Assembly: GCA_964521105.1 (NCBI GenBank) | Contig: CAZFPO010000011.1 | Span: 1 to 51,903 of the forward strand | Direction of reading: 5' to 3' | Length of the DNA: 51,903 bases | Source: JAQUGA01 sp964521105 | Lineage (GTDB): Bacteria; Bacteroidota; Bacteroidia; Bacteroidales; WCHB1-69 | Shown here: in pieces, positions 27,244 to 35,961 of the stretch | Numbering within the stretch: the first letter of the stretch is position 1 | Layout: every line of letters starts with the position of its first letter | Program-made: the position numbers and the translations under genes | The notes under the pieces: model-generated | The model's database searches: none | What the model was told of the DNA's origin: nothing | Seen by the model: the letters and a program-made list of their open reading frames with translations, nothing else

Positions 27244-27570
27244 ATGAAAGCAGCAAAACTTATTTTTGGTTTATTATTTATTTTCGCATTGAGTAGCACT
27301 TTTGCTCAAAAAGACAACTCAAAAGAAAACTATTCTAAGGGCATTGAATTAATGAATAAAGGTAATTACACTGATGCTATTACTTATTTTTCAAAAGCTA
27401 TTGATGAAAAACCTGACTTAGCAGCAGCCTATTATTTCAGAGCAAGTTGCTATTGTCAACTTAATAATCCTGATAAAGCATGCCCCGACTTAGTTATGGC
27501 TGCCAAACTTGGACATTATGTCGAAAAAGTTGGTAAACCTTGCGGATGCGATGTAAAAGATCCTAAGTAA
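27244..27570 (+). CDS. Small exported TPR protein
   Basis: The 108-aa product has a clear signal peptide (MKAAKLIFGLLFIFALSSTFAQ, cut near residue 21) and one or two TPR units (YSKGIELMNKGNYTDAITYF, then AAYYFRASCYCQLNNPDKAC). Four cysteines in the C-terminal half (CYC, CPD, CGC) could form disulfides in the periplasm. It stands alone with a terminator 21 bases after its stop. Function unknown; similar short exported TPR proteins are frequent in Bacteroidota. Confidence 0.8.
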   Translation: MKAAKLIFGLLFIFALSSTFAQKDNSKENYSKGIELMNKGNYTDAITYFSKAIDEKPDLAAAYYFRASCYCQLNNPDKACPDLVMAAKLGHYVEKVGKPCGCDVKDPK

Positions 27571-27591
27571 ACTACTGGATAATAAAATAAC

Positions 27592-27620
27592 AAAAAAGCA
27601 ACTCATTGAGTTGCTTTTTT
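27592..27620. terminator. Bidirectional intrinsic terminator
   Basis: Perfect 14-bp arms AAAAAAGCAACTCA (27592-27605) and TGAGTTGCTTTTTT (27607-27620) with U-runs on both strands. It separates the convergent TPR gene and rlmD. Confidence 0.88.
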
Positions 27621-27648
27621 TGTTTTTAAGCTCACCGTAATTTATCCT

Positions 27649-29049
27649 CTATTTAAGTTCTAAACAACAAACATTCTCAACATGTTGTGTGTGAGGAAAC
27701 ATATCTACAGCTTGAATTGCTGTGATTTTATAATGTGAACTTAAAACTGCAATGTCACGTGCTTGTGTTGCTGGATTACAACTTACATAAACTACTCGTT
27801 TTGGTAGAATCTTCAATATTTGTTCAACGACATCAGGATGCATTCCTGCTCGTGGTGGATCAGTAATTATAATATCTGGCTTGCCATTTTTACTCACAAA
27901 ATCGTCGTTTAATACCTTAGCCATATCCCCAGCATAAAATTGAGTATTCGAAATATTGTTGATTTTTGAGTTTATGATTGCATCCTCAATTGCCATGTCG
28001 ACGTATTCAATCCCTACAACTTTGCTTGCATATTTAGCCACAAAATTAGCAATTGTTCCGGCACCAGTGTATAAATCATAAACAATATCCGTACTGCTAA
28101 TCTTAGCAAAATCACGAGCTACCTTATATAAAACATAAGCTTGTTTCGAATTGGTTTGATAAAACGACAATGGACTAACCCTAAACGTTAAGCCTTCCAT
28201 CTCTTCTTCAATATACTCTTTTCCTTTATATAAATGCACCGATAAATCGGATATTGAATCGTTCTTTTTGGTATTAATGATGTAATTTAGTGATGTGATT
28301 TTTGGAAAACTTTGGTGAATAAAGTCCATAAGTTCCTTTACAAATAGATCTTCATAACCAAAAACCACGATAAGCATCCATTCGTCTTTCGATGTTCTTC
28401 GAACAACTAAATTACGCATGAGTCCGCTCCAAGTTCGGGCATTGTAATACGAAGCTTCCTTTTTGAATGTATATTCTCGAATTCCATTTCGAATTTCGTT
28501 GGCATAATCATCCATCAAAAAACACTCTTCGATATCAATAACTTTATCAAAAAAACGAGGTAAATGGAATCCTAAACCAGGCTTAAACGTAATTTCACTG
28601 TCGGCCAATTCGTTTGGAGTCAACCATCGTTTTTCGGCAAAAGCAAAATCTAATTTATTTCGATATTGGTAAATCTGTTCCGACCCAATAATGTCATTAA
28701 TTGAATCAAATTCAAGTTTCCCAATTCGTGTAAATGCGTCAAATACTTGTTTTTGTTTATATTCAAGCTGTTTAGCGTAAACCATGTGCTGCCACTTGCA
28801 CCCTCCACAAACACCAAAATGCTTACAAAATGGTTCGGTGCGAAATGGAGATTTTTGCTTTATTTCAATGATTTGAGCCGTGTAATAATTTCGTTTTTTC
28901 TTTATTACTTTAACATCTGCAACGTCTCCAGGAATTAGATGAGGTACAAATACCACAACGTTATCATGCTTTCCTAAAGAAATTCCTTCATTGGTAGCAT
29001 CTGTTATTTCTAAATTTTCAATGATAAAAGGGGTGAACTTGCTTCCCAT
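27649..29049 (-). CDS. rlmD: 23S rRNA (uracil-5-)-methyltransferase RlmD/RumA family
   Basis: The enzyme methylates C5 of a uridine in 23S rRNA with S-adenosylmethionine. The 466-aa product has an N-terminal TRAM RNA-binding domain (about 5-65), a 4Fe-4S cysteine cluster (Cys75, Cys81, Cys84 in CKHFGVCGGC plus a later Cys in IEECFLM), the SAM-binding VYDLYTGAGTIANFVAKY motif, DPPRAGMHP, and the catalytic VSCNPAT. The frame is open to a TTG at 29073, but that codon is next to the TATCTTTGC promoter element (29060-29068), so the ATG at 29049 is the start. RlmD and the related RlmCD cannot be separated here, so the exact target uridine is uncertain. Confidence 0.92.
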   Translation of the reverse strand: MGSKFTPFIIENLEITDATNEGISLGKHDNVVVFVPHLIPGDVADVKVIKKKRNYYTAQIIEIKQKSPFRTEPFCKHFGVCGGCKWQHMVYAKQLEYKQKQVFDAFTRIGKLEFDSINDIIGSEQIYQYRNKLDFAFAEKRWLTPNELADSEITFKPGLGFHLPRFFDKVIDIEECFLMDDYANEIRNGIREYTFKKEASYYNARTWSGLMRNLVVRRTSKDEWMLIVVFGYEDLFVKELMDFIHQSFPKITSLNYIINTKKNDSISDLSVHLYKGKEYIEEEMEGLTFRVSPLSFYQTNSKQAYVLYKVARDFAKISSTDIVYDLYTGAGTIANFVAKYASKVVGIEYVDMAIEDAIINSKINNISNTQFYAGDMAKVLNDDFVSKNGKPDIIITDPPRAGMHPDVVEQILKILPKRVVYVSCNPATQARDIAVLSSHYKITAIQAVDMFPHTQHVENVCCLELK

Positions 29050-29059
29050 ATTTTTTTTG

Positions 29060-29068
29060 GCAAAGATA
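29060..29068 (-). promoter_or_regulatory. -7 promoter element of rlmD
   Basis: TATCTTTGC on the minus strand matches TAnnTTTGC and is 11 bases upstream of the ATG at 29049, implying a very short leader. No clear TTTG is present at -33, where repeat sequence begins. Confidence 0.55.
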
Positions 29069-29111
29069 ATCAATTTTAGACATCAGATAGACTCTTCGTT
29101 CCGCTATCGCT

Positions 29112-29211
29112 NNNNNNNNNNNNNNNNNNNNNNNNNNNNNNNNNNNNNNNNNNNNNNNNNNNNNNNNNNNNNNNNNNNNNNNNNNNNNNNNNNNNNNNNN
29201 NNNNNNNNNNN
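29112..29211. other. Assembly gap (100 N)
   Basis: Exactly 100 undetermined bases, a conventional scaffold-gap size, so the true length is unknown. A 25-base sequence starting ATAGACTCTTCGTTCCGC is identical on both edges (29087-29111 and 29212-29236). The assembly therefore broke in a repeat. Confidence 0.98.
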
Positions 29212-29680
29212 ATAGACTCTTCGTTCCGCTATCGCTCCTCTCTGAGTGACAATTTTGCAGCATAATTTCACTGTGAAACATTGTGACATTGCGAAGCAAT
29301 CTGTGTAACACTGTGTAATAGAATTCTGCCACTAAGGCTCTAAGACACTAAGGTTCACTAAGTTTTTTCATTCCTTTTTTTAAACACATAGGCACATAGA
29401 ATTTATCTTTTATGAACGAATAGGCACATATGAATTTTGAAAAACATCTATTGTGTCTATGCAAATCTATGTTTCTATGTGTTTCGTGTTTTGGGTTTCG
29501 AGTTTTAGGTTTATTTTGGTTTATTGATTCTGGTTTTCAGAGAACGTGTGTAGGCTTGCCCCTTTAGGGGTTGAGGGTCGCATGGGCAATCTGTGGAACA
29601 CTGTGTAACTTCTTACTTCATAATAAGAATGAATATTGATAAAAATCAAAGAAACATCGTTGGTAACAACACCAACAATG
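29212..29680. repeat. Intergenic repeat debris after the gap
   Basis: About 650 bases before the next gene hold no coding sequence but several repeat-like pieces: the gap-edge repeat (29212-29236); ACACTGTGTAA-type words at about 29305-29320 and 29596-29610; CACTAAGGCTCTAAGACACTAAGG at about 29332-29355; CACATAGGCACATAG and its relatives around 29380-29490; and a hairpin with CAT-GTTGGT arms around AACAAC (29655-29680, 9 of 10 pairs). Such words recur in many Bacteroidota intergenic regions. From 29690 to 29879 the sequence is only AT-rich. Confidence 0.6.
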
Positions 29681-29879
29681 GCAAAAAAGAGCTAAATCAC
29701 GTTTTCCCCTTGAATGATTTTCTTTAATAAATAAAATAAATAATAAATTAATGAATATGAAATGAGAAAAATATTTGTATTTTTGTTGAGATTTTTTTGA
29801 TTAATTGTACTCGCCTTTTGAAAAAATAAATCTTGATTCAAAAAATGATTATTAAATTCAAATTTTTTAAAATAAACAT

Positions 29880-30716
29880 ATGAAAAAATCACTAATTATA
29901 ACTTTTGTAATATTAATTACTCAAGGTGCATATTGTCAGGAAATTCCAACAATTAGAACAGTTTTTGATTTTGAAATTAATGATGTTTTTCATTTTCGAA
30001 GAGAATACAGCCCCATGAATGCCAATCGCATAAAAATCATGGATAAATATTATTCTTCAAATAAAGATACACTGTTCTATGTGAGATTTATCGATTCATA
30101 TTTCTCTGAAGTAATTTTCAATGGTGATCCTCCAGAAGTTCATTATTTTTTTGAGACAAATACGGATACAATTTTTTTTACTAGTTTAGATTCTTCAGTT
30201 GCTTATTATTTTCGGAATGTTTCTTTTCATTGGTATACTTCATTTAATCAAACGACTAATGCTAATTTGTGTGATATTGAAGGAACGGCATTGCGTTATG
30301 ATGATATATATAATTCTTATATAGAAATTTTTTCTCCCAAATTGGGTTCAGTGTATATGTATGATTTTAGACAAGGAAAAGAGATTTTTGGAGGTCATAA
30401 ATTGTTTTATTTCAAAAATAGTGAGCAGGAGTGTGGAACACCTGATCACACAGCACAAAGTATTCAAAATAAATATCGACTTGAAAATTTTGATATTTAT
30501 CCAAATCCAACCGAAGATTTTATAACTATTAAAATGCATGAAATATTTTCAAAATCAACGATAACAATAACTGATATTAAAGGAAATATTGTTTTAACAC
30601 ATGTGTTTTGTGGTGATTTTGAGAAAATTGATATTAGGGGGCTAGATAAAGGAATCTATTATGTTAAAATTATTTCTAATGAAAGAGTTGCAGTTGCAAA
30701 ATTCCTAAAGATTTAA
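29880..30716 (+). CDS. Secreted protein with T9SS type A sorting domain
   Basis: The 278-aa product has a signal peptide (KKSLIITFVILITQGAYCQ) and a C-terminal Por-secretion domain: FDIYPNPTEDFITI, TITDIKGNIVLTHVF, LDKGIYYVKI and a final KFLKI. The central 180 residues (MDKYYSSNKDTLFYVRFID, EVHYFFETNTDTIFFTSLD) match no family I know. Similar short proteins with a type A tail are abundant in these genomes. It is alone on the plus strand between repeat debris and a convergent minus-strand gene. No ligand can be named. Confidence 0.82.
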   Translation: MKKSLIITFVILITQGAYCQEIPTIRTVFDFEINDVFHFRREYSPMNANRIKIMDKYYSSNKDTLFYVRFIDSYFSEVIFNGDPPEVHYFFETNTDTIFFTSLDSSVAYYFRNVSFHWYTSFNQTTNANLCDIEGTALRYDDIYNSYIEIFSPKLGSVYMYDFRQGKEIFGGHKLFYFKNSEQECGTPDHTAQSIQNKYRLENFDIYPNPTEDFITIKMHEIFSKSTITITDIKGNIVLTHVFCGDFEKIDIRGLDKGIYYVKIISNERVAVAKFLKI

Positions 30717-30785
30717 ATTTTAAATTTGGAAACTTTTTGTTTTTTGTAAAATCAAAAACGATAAAGAAGTTCTACTTCAATATTG

Positions 30786-32162
30786 TCATTGAATAATAAA
30801 TTTCACATTTTGATTACTAGAAAAACGAATAATATAAATTCCTTTTGCGAAAGTAGATGTTTGAATAGTGGCGTTTTCGTCTAAATTAGATTGAAAAACT
30901 ATTTGCCCTTGAGAATTTAATATTTCAAATATACAGTGGAGTCCATTACTGTATACAAAAAGGTTATCTTTAGTAGGATTTGGATAAACATTAATCAATG
31001 GTTTACTTTGGACTTCAAAAACTGAAGTATTATCCTCAATTTTCATCCAAATGGGATTTGAAAAGCTGTTATACACTTCAAATTGACTTCGATAAATCGG
31101 AATATTTTCAGTACTATAGGTGTTTACTGTCAAAAATTCAATTCGTACATAGAAATACTTGTTTAAATATTCTGAATTATTTGGGATAATTTCGGTAAGA
31201 ATATCCCAAAGATTGTATTGCTGTTCGGAATCAAAACTGGGAATCTCCTTGGTGTATTCGCCATTTTCAGTTCCAATGATAACTTTAAACGAGATAGGAA
31301 TGCCAAATTCAGGCGAGTTTACAAGTTCAATGTTTAAATTAATGGAAGAAAGTTCAGAAATATTAACCATAAAATCGTTGCCTGGAATTCCAATTACTTG
31401 ATTGTTTTTTTGAATCTCAGGAATGGCGATTGGACCGGATGATAGTACATAATTTCCATTCTTTAAAGCCAATAATACATTTTCACCATTTTCACCCATT
31501 CCATTGGGGCAATAGGTAATGGTTGTAATTTTTCCTAATGCATTGTTGGTGATGTTTCCGGTAACACTGCCAAACATATCGGTTGTGGAATAGTTAAATG
31601 AGCCATGGGCATCGCTTCCTCCAATGAAAAAATGCTTCCAGTTTTGAATTTGTGCATTTTGATTTTTAGCAATTAAACCTTTTTTCAGAATGGCTTTATA
31701 CACATCCATATCTTGCCCAAAACGATACAAGTGTTGATCGGGATTTGATAGTGCTAGTTGACCTAAAGAAGCACTTGCTGAATTCATTACATTATAGGGG
31801 TTCGAAACAATGTTGCTATTGGTATAAAGTGCATTCCAGTTATTCCATAATTGACCTCCAAGTAAGCTGTTTTTAACAAGTAGCGAATCGGACAAATCCA
31901 GAACATCCGACGAAAATGCTGTGTCATTGCAAATTACGTTACCAAGTGATGGATGAGGAGAACCATTCAATGGAAAATCAATTTGTCCATAATTCCAGCA
32001 GCCACCATTTACAGCAACTGGAAGTTTATCGTATTCAGCATAAGGATGAGCCGCGTAGCAAAAGCCATTATACTTTTGAATGGAATCAAGCATCATGTTT
32101 ATTGAAACGTTGGTTGTAAAAGCATCGCCACCACCATCGCCAATGTATGGCATCGAAAACAT
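30786..32162 (-). CDS. 3' part of a frameshifted PHP/CehA-McbA-like surface metallohydrolase with T9SS type A tail
   Basis: This frame carries the second half of the protein begun at 33082. It opens, before its first ATG, with IIHALTYPSPNA, then AAHPYAEYD and a FIGGSDAHGSFNY motif, all typical of PHP-family metal centres (CehA/McbA branch). Beta domains follow and the end is a T9SS type A signal (INVYPNPTKDNLFVY, ILNSQGQIVFQS, FAKGIYIIRFSSN). Alone it lacks a signal peptide and the first metal ligands, so as a separate protein it would be neither exported nor active. It should be read together with 32183-33082. Confidence 0.8.
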   Translation of the reverse strand: MFSMPYIGDGGGDAFTTNVSINMMLDSIQKYNGFCYAAHPYAEYDKLPVAVNGGCWNYGQIDFPLNGSPHPSLGNVICNDTAFSSDVLDLSDSLLVKNSLLGGQLWNNWNALYTNSNIVSNPYNVMNSASASLGQLALSNPDQHLYRFGQDMDVYKAILKKGLIAKNQNAQIQNWKHFFIGGSDAHGSFNYSTTDMFGSVTGNITNNALGKITTITYCPNGMGENGENVLLALKNGNYVLSSGPIAIPEIQKNNQVIGIPGNDFMVNISELSSINLNIELVNSPEFGIPISFKVIIGTENGEYTKEIPSFDSEQQYNLWDILTEIIPNNSEYLNKYFYVRIEFLTVNTYSTENIPIYRSQFEVYNSFSNPIWMKIEDNTSVFEVQSKPLINVYPNPTKDNLFVYSNGLHCIFEILNSQGQIVFQSNLDENATIQTSTFAKGIYIIRFSSNQNVKFIIQ

Positions 32163-32182
32163 GGCATTTGGACTCGGATAAG

Positions 32183-33082
32183 TTAGGGCATGGATGATTT
32201 TTCCGGCACTTTTTTAACACTCATTTCAATTCCACGAATCAAGATTAACGTTGAATCTTCCTGATTTTCGGCTTGTACAAATTCGCCTAATTTTTCCCAA
32301 TTACCTTGCATCGATGAACCATAATTATCAAAATCGCAACTATGGTCAGTAAATGTTATCCAGTCTAAACCCAAGAATTTAGCAGCATTTTTAACTTGAG
32401 CTATCGGAAGACCATTTTCGGCTGTATTTTGAGTGAAAAAGGAGTGATAATGCGTGTCGCCACGATACCAATTATCAACTTTAGGATGGCTGAAATTGGA
32501 GGTAAAAACTCTAAAATAAAAAGATTGATCCACTTCGTAATCAATTCCTAAGGTTACTTTAATGTCAAAAACACCATTCGAGCCAAGGTAAGTTTCCCAA
32601 ATAGCTTTTGATAAGTTAAAATTGAAATAAAAGTACTTTCCAATCAAAGGTACATTTGGAGTTGAAGGTATTCCCCAATTGGTGTCGGCAGTAAAAATCA
32701 TTGTTTTACTATTACTTTTCTTCGGCAAACTTTCATCAAATGATTGATTTCCCCAATTTATGTCCGTGCTTGATTTAGTAGTGAATAATGATAAAAAATC
32801 AGCATCCGCTAAGGATGAAAAAGAGATATTCGGCGAAAAAGTGGTTGAACTAGCATTTTTTAGTTGGATATTGATAAATGCCAAATCGCCACTGCACCCA
32901 AAACAATCATTATCATGAAAATAAAATGAAATAGGCAATACCGAATCTGAACTGACTTCAATTCGATTCGGAACATCCACAAAATAGTCACTACCAGGAG
33001 AGTTGTTTTGCTTTGTTTGAGAAAAGATAATTTTTCCAACAATACCCAAGAAAAAAATTAAGAGTAAAGTTTTTTTTGCCAT
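32183..33082 (-). CDS. 5' part of the frameshifted PHP/CehA-McbA-like surface protein
   Basis: The 299-aa piece starts with a signal peptide (AKKTLLLIFFLGIVGKIIFSQ), a beta domain of about 170 residues, and then the first PHP motifs WYRGDTHYHSFFTQN and WITFTDHSCDF. It ends at a premature TAA after KKVPEKSSMP. The frame is open to a TTG at 33106, but this lies in the promoter, so the ATG at 33082 is used. Restoring one A in the run at 32210-32215 fuses it to the downstream frame as RGIEMSVKKSAGKIIHALTY, a normal PHP sequence. The intact protein would be about 765 aa. Confidence 0.8.
   Translation of the reverse strand: MAKKTLLLIFFLGIVGKIIFSQTKQNNSPGSDYFVDVPNRIEVSSDSVLPISFYFHDNDCFGCSGDLAFINIQLKNASSTTFSPNISFSSLADADFLSLFTTKSSTDINWGNQSFDESLPKKSNSKTMIFTADTNWGIPSTPNVPLIGKYFYFNFNLSKAIWETYLGSNGVFDIKVTLGIDYEVDQSFYFRVFTSNFSHPKVDNWYRGDTHYHSFFTQNTAENGLPIAQVKNAAKFLGLDWITFTDHSCDFDNYGSSMQGNWEKLGEFVQAENQEDSTLILIRGIEMSVKKVPEKSSMP
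32210..32215 (-). other. Probable one-base frameshift in an A6 homopolymer
   Basis: The minus strand reads GAGTGTTAAAAAAGTGCC. Six A's give the truncated frame; seven A's would join both PHP halves in one frame. A sequencing error, a real mutation, or slippage during expression would look the same here. Confidence 0.75.
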
Positions 33083-33102
33083 ATAGATAAATATGTAGTT
33101 GA

Positions 33103-33111
33103 GCAAAGATA
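33103..33111 (-). promoter_or_regulatory. -7 promoter element of the PHP-protein gene
   Basis: Minus-strand TATCTTTGC, 20 bases upstream of the ATG at 33082, with TTG at about 33132-33134 near the -33 position. The following stretch to 33494 contains no gene. A weak terminator-like hairpin (AAAAAAGC and GCTTTTTT, 33315-33349) stands there without a gene before it. Confidence 0.55.
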
Positions 33112-33494
33112 ACTAAAAGTTTAAGTTAAGTCAAGGTTAAATTTCGACTTTTTAAAAAATGAAATGTTGTTGGGCTTCATACCTAATCAACAGAATAACA
33201 ATATGTTGTAAATTTTCTGACTTAAATTGTCAATTCTACTAAAAATCACATCAATATTTATTATTCATAAACTTATCACAATCAGTTTTTTACGCGATCA
33301 ACTATCTTGAAAAACAAAAAAGCTAATGTGTTAGAATTCGCTTTTTTTGTGAGTATTCAGACAGAATTTACAATTAATTATTTCTTTGCTAAGGTTATTC
33401 ACACTAATAAATTAGTATAATTGACAATAATTAGATCTTATATAATTATTGATGTTTTGTATGTTAAATAAAAAATATTTTATATTTTTGAACT

Positions 33495-33503
33495 TAAATT
33501 TGC
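33495..33503 (+). promoter_or_regulatory. Probable promoter of the WG-repeat/GldM-like pair
   Basis: TAAATTTGC matches TAnnTTTGC. The leader to the ATG at 33649 would be about 140 bases and contains a 39-codon open frame (33527-33646) that I do not count as a gene. Confidence 0.45.
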
Positions 33504-33648
33504 AAGTATGAATAATAAAATTAAAAATGAAGAAACAAGAGTATCAAAATTCAATTAATGTTTATTTGAAGTCTGTTTTGAGATTGATATTCAATAATTT
33601 ATCATTTTTATACTTTCAGTTATTCAGCAAATCTAAAAACAATTAATT

Positions 33649-35079
33649 ATGAAAAATATCACACTGCTTCTAGTTTGCATTCTTACAATGTCTTTCGCTA
33701 CTTCTCAAATTTGTAATTTTGATTATAATATTATAGTTAATAAAGAAAAAGCGAATAAAAATTATGGAGTTGCAGCAAAAAATGGCGAAATAATTATTAA
33801 TTATCAATTTGATTATATTGGTTTATTTAATGATGGGTTAAGTGTGGTTAAGGTTGGTGATAAATGTGGTTATATTGATTTCACAGGAAATTATTTAGTC
33901 ACGCCAAAATATGACATGGCATTTGATTTTTATAATGGTTATTCATTGGTTTCTTTGGCTACTGATAGGTTTACGGAAAAATATTATTATGGATTTATTG
34001 ATACAAATGGTAATGAAATAATACCGTGTTCGTTGGACTATAATTATATTTATGGGTTTGAAAGTGATTATGCAATTGTTTTTAAAGGAAGTTTAACTAA
34101 ATCAGGACAACCGCTTATTGGAAAATATGGACTAATAAATAAAAAAGGGGATGAAGTAGTTAAGTGCATTTATGATGATATAGAGCTAACATCTCAAAAA
34201 GGTTTTGTAAAGGTTTTTATTGGAGAGTTAAATCAAAAAGGAGAATTAGGGAAAGGAAAAACTGGCTTAATTAATAGCAATGGCGATTTGATTATTCCAA
34301 TTGAATACGATGAAATATATGTTAATAATGGAAGTTCAGCAACTGCTTATCTCATTAATAAAAAATCCAAAAACAAGGAAGTGTTAATTTGTTTATATGA
34401 CCTTAATGGCAATGTTATTATTCCTTTGACTAGTAAATACCATGATATTGGTAACTTTAGCAATAATAGAATTTATGTTAGTAATGGCTCAAAGTATGGG
34501 TATATTGACCCAAATTCAAATTTAGTAATTGATTTTAAGTATGATTATGGAACAGATTTTTCATCAAATAAAGCAATTGTAAGAGAAAAAAACAAATGGT
34601 GTATTATTGATACTATGGGTAAGGTTCTTATGAATATTAATTCAGACTTTGATATTTGTAAAAAATTTGATGAAAATAATCTCGCTCTCACATTTAAAGG
34701 GAAAGTAAAAAGAGGAAAGCCCAATAAAGGAAAATACGGTCTTGTTAACATTGACGGCAATGAAGTATCAGAATGTAAATATGATACGATTTGTTCTTTT
34801 ATTCATGATTTAGCAATTGTTAGGATTAACAAAAAGTGCGGGTATGTTGACAGAACAGGAAAAGTAATAATACCTATTCTTTATGATTTTGCTTTTCCAT
34901 TTTCAAATGGACTAGCGTGTGTGAAAAAGGATGATTTTTATGGATTTATCGATAAATCTAATCGAGTTGTTATACAATTTAAGTATTATTATGCTCACCC
35001 TTTTATAAACGGAATAGCTAAAGTGTTTTCTAAAAGCGGAAAACAATTTCTGAATACTAGTGGGAACGTTTTATTTTAA
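33649..35079 (+). CDS. Exported WG-repeat (KWG) protein
   Basis: The 476-aa product has a signal peptide (KNITLLLVCILTMSFATSQ) and then WG repeats through nearly all its length, each about 45-50 residues: YGVAAKNGEIIINYQFDYI, CGYIDFTGNYLVTPKYDMA, YGFIDTNGNEIIPC, YGLINKKGDEVVKCIYDDI, and further copies to the C-terminus (YGFIDKSNRVVIQFKY). WG repeats form beta-rich solenoid or propeller-like surfaces of unknown binding role. No T9SS tail is present, so it may stay in the periplasm or be lipid-independent. The GldM-like gene follows after 11 bases, so the two are co-expressed and may act together. Confidence 0.85.
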   Translation: MKNITLLLVCILTMSFATSQICNFDYNIIVNKEKANKNYGVAAKNGEIIINYQFDYIGLFNDGLSVVKVGDKCGYIDFTGNYLVTPKYDMAFDFYNGYSLVSLATDRFTEKYYYGFIDTNGNEIIPCSLDYNYIYGFESDYAIVFKGSLTKSGQPLIGKYGLINKKGDEVVKCIYDDIELTSQKGFVKVFIGELNQKGELGKGKTGLINSNGDLIIPIEYDEIYVNNGSSATAYLINKKSKNKEVLICLYDLNGNVIIPLTSKYHDIGNFSNNRIYVSNGSKYGYIDPNSNLVIDFKYDYGTDFSSNKAIVREKNKWCIIDTMGKVLMNINSDFDICKKFDENNLALTFKGKVKRGKPNKGKYGLVNIDGNEVSECKYDTICSFIHDLAIVRINKKCGYVDRTGKVIIPILYDFAFPFSNGLACVKKDDFYGFIDKSNRVVIQFKYYYAHPFINGIAKVFSKSGKQFLNTSGNVLF

Positions 35080-35090
35080 AAAATTATATT

Positions 35091-35747
35091 ATGAAAAACA
35101 AATCACTTTTAATTTGTATTTTAATTGGTGCATTAAATTACATGGTAGCTCAAGATGTAGTAGTTGCAAACATGGGGCTAAATATTGTTTATCAGCATGT
35201 TGATAATCCGATTGCCATTTCAGTAGCTAGTGTTAATTCTGATATTATTTGGGTATCGGCAGAAAATGCTAGAATAACAAAAATTGGTGGCGTAAAATAC
35301 TCAATTTTGGTAACTGAGAACATAAAGAATGTAGAATTGAAAATATACAAAATTGTGAAACAAGATACTATATTTGTTTCATCTAATCAATTTAAGGTAC
35401 TACCAATAACTCCATATTTAAAACCTGTTTTGTTTGGGAGAAAATTTGAAAATGATCTAGTGGTTGAAATACCCAAAGCAATGATTAAACAAAATAACGC
35501 TCTATTTATCAAATTTGATGAATCTTTTTTCTTTGGTGTTGAAAGAAAATTTAAAATTAAAAAATTTGATATTATTTATAGTAATGAAAAAAAATCCTTA
35601 ATCACATCTACAATAACTGGAAATATTATTCCAGATAATATTATTGAGTGTATTCTTAAAGAGAATGATTCTGAAATAAAAATCTTAAATATTGAAGTAG
35701 AAGGAATTGGTGTCCTCACTGGCATATATACTATAAAATTAAAATAA
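35091..35747 (+). CDS. Orphan protein resembling the C-terminal half of GldM/PorM
   Basis: GldM spans the periplasm in the T9SS motor. The 218-aa product here has its own signal peptide (KNKSLLICILIGALNYMVAQ) and then segments that follow the GldM C-terminal domains: VVVANMGLNIVYQHVDNPI (GldM has a similar MNVVYRGVDNPI), the linker FKVLPITPYLKP, then a second domain ending EVEGIGVLTGIYTIKL. The N-terminal membrane helix and long coiled coil of real GldM are absent, so it cannot replace GldM. The resemblance is from memory of the family and should be tested. It is tied to the WG-repeat gene by an 11-base gap and ends at a strong terminator. It may bind T9SS parts or a partner that GldM also binds. 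Confidence 0.7.
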   Translation: MKNKSLLICILIGALNYMVAQDVVVANMGLNIVYQHVDNPIAISVASVNSDIIWVSAENARITKIGGVKYSILVTENIKNVELKIYKIVKQDTIFVSSNQFKVLPITPYLKPVLFGRKFENDLVVEIPKAMIKQNNALFIKFDESFFFGVERKFKIKKFDIIYSNEKKSLITSTITGNIIPDNIIECILKENDSEIKILNIEVEGIGVLTGIYTIKLK

Positions 35748-35788
35748 ATTCCATTAAAAATAAAGCCAAAACACTAATACTTTAGTTT

Positions 35789-35824
35789 AAAAACACTAAT
35801 TTAAACAAATAAATTAGTGTTTTT
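35789..35824 (+). terminator. Intrinsic terminator of the WG-repeat/GldM-like pair
   Basis: Perfect 15-bp arms AAAAACACTAATTTA (35789-35803) and TAAATTAGTGTTTTT (35810-35824), loop AACAAA, followed by ATTTT. A partial copy of the left arm lies just upstream (35768-35779). Confidence 0.88.
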
Positions 35825-35961
35825 ATTTTGTAGTTCTAAATAAGAGATTTATTTAATAAATTGACAATAAATGCCACTTTTTTTTACTTAGAAAAACCAA
35901 AAAAATATGAAACATTTTGAGATTGAAAAAAATCAAAATTGAAGATGTTCATCATGATAAT

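Noticed and set aside
29018..29332. Open frames across the N gap
   Set aside because: They run through undetermined bases and repeat sequence only.
33315..33349. Terminator of a gene between 33112 and 33494
   Set aside because: The hairpin is weak and no gene ends before it; the surrounding frames are too short.
33527..33646. 39-codon open frame in the leader of the WG-repeat gene
   Set aside because: Short, AT-rich, no recognisable features; it may be translated as a leader peptide but the sequence gives no support beyond its position.
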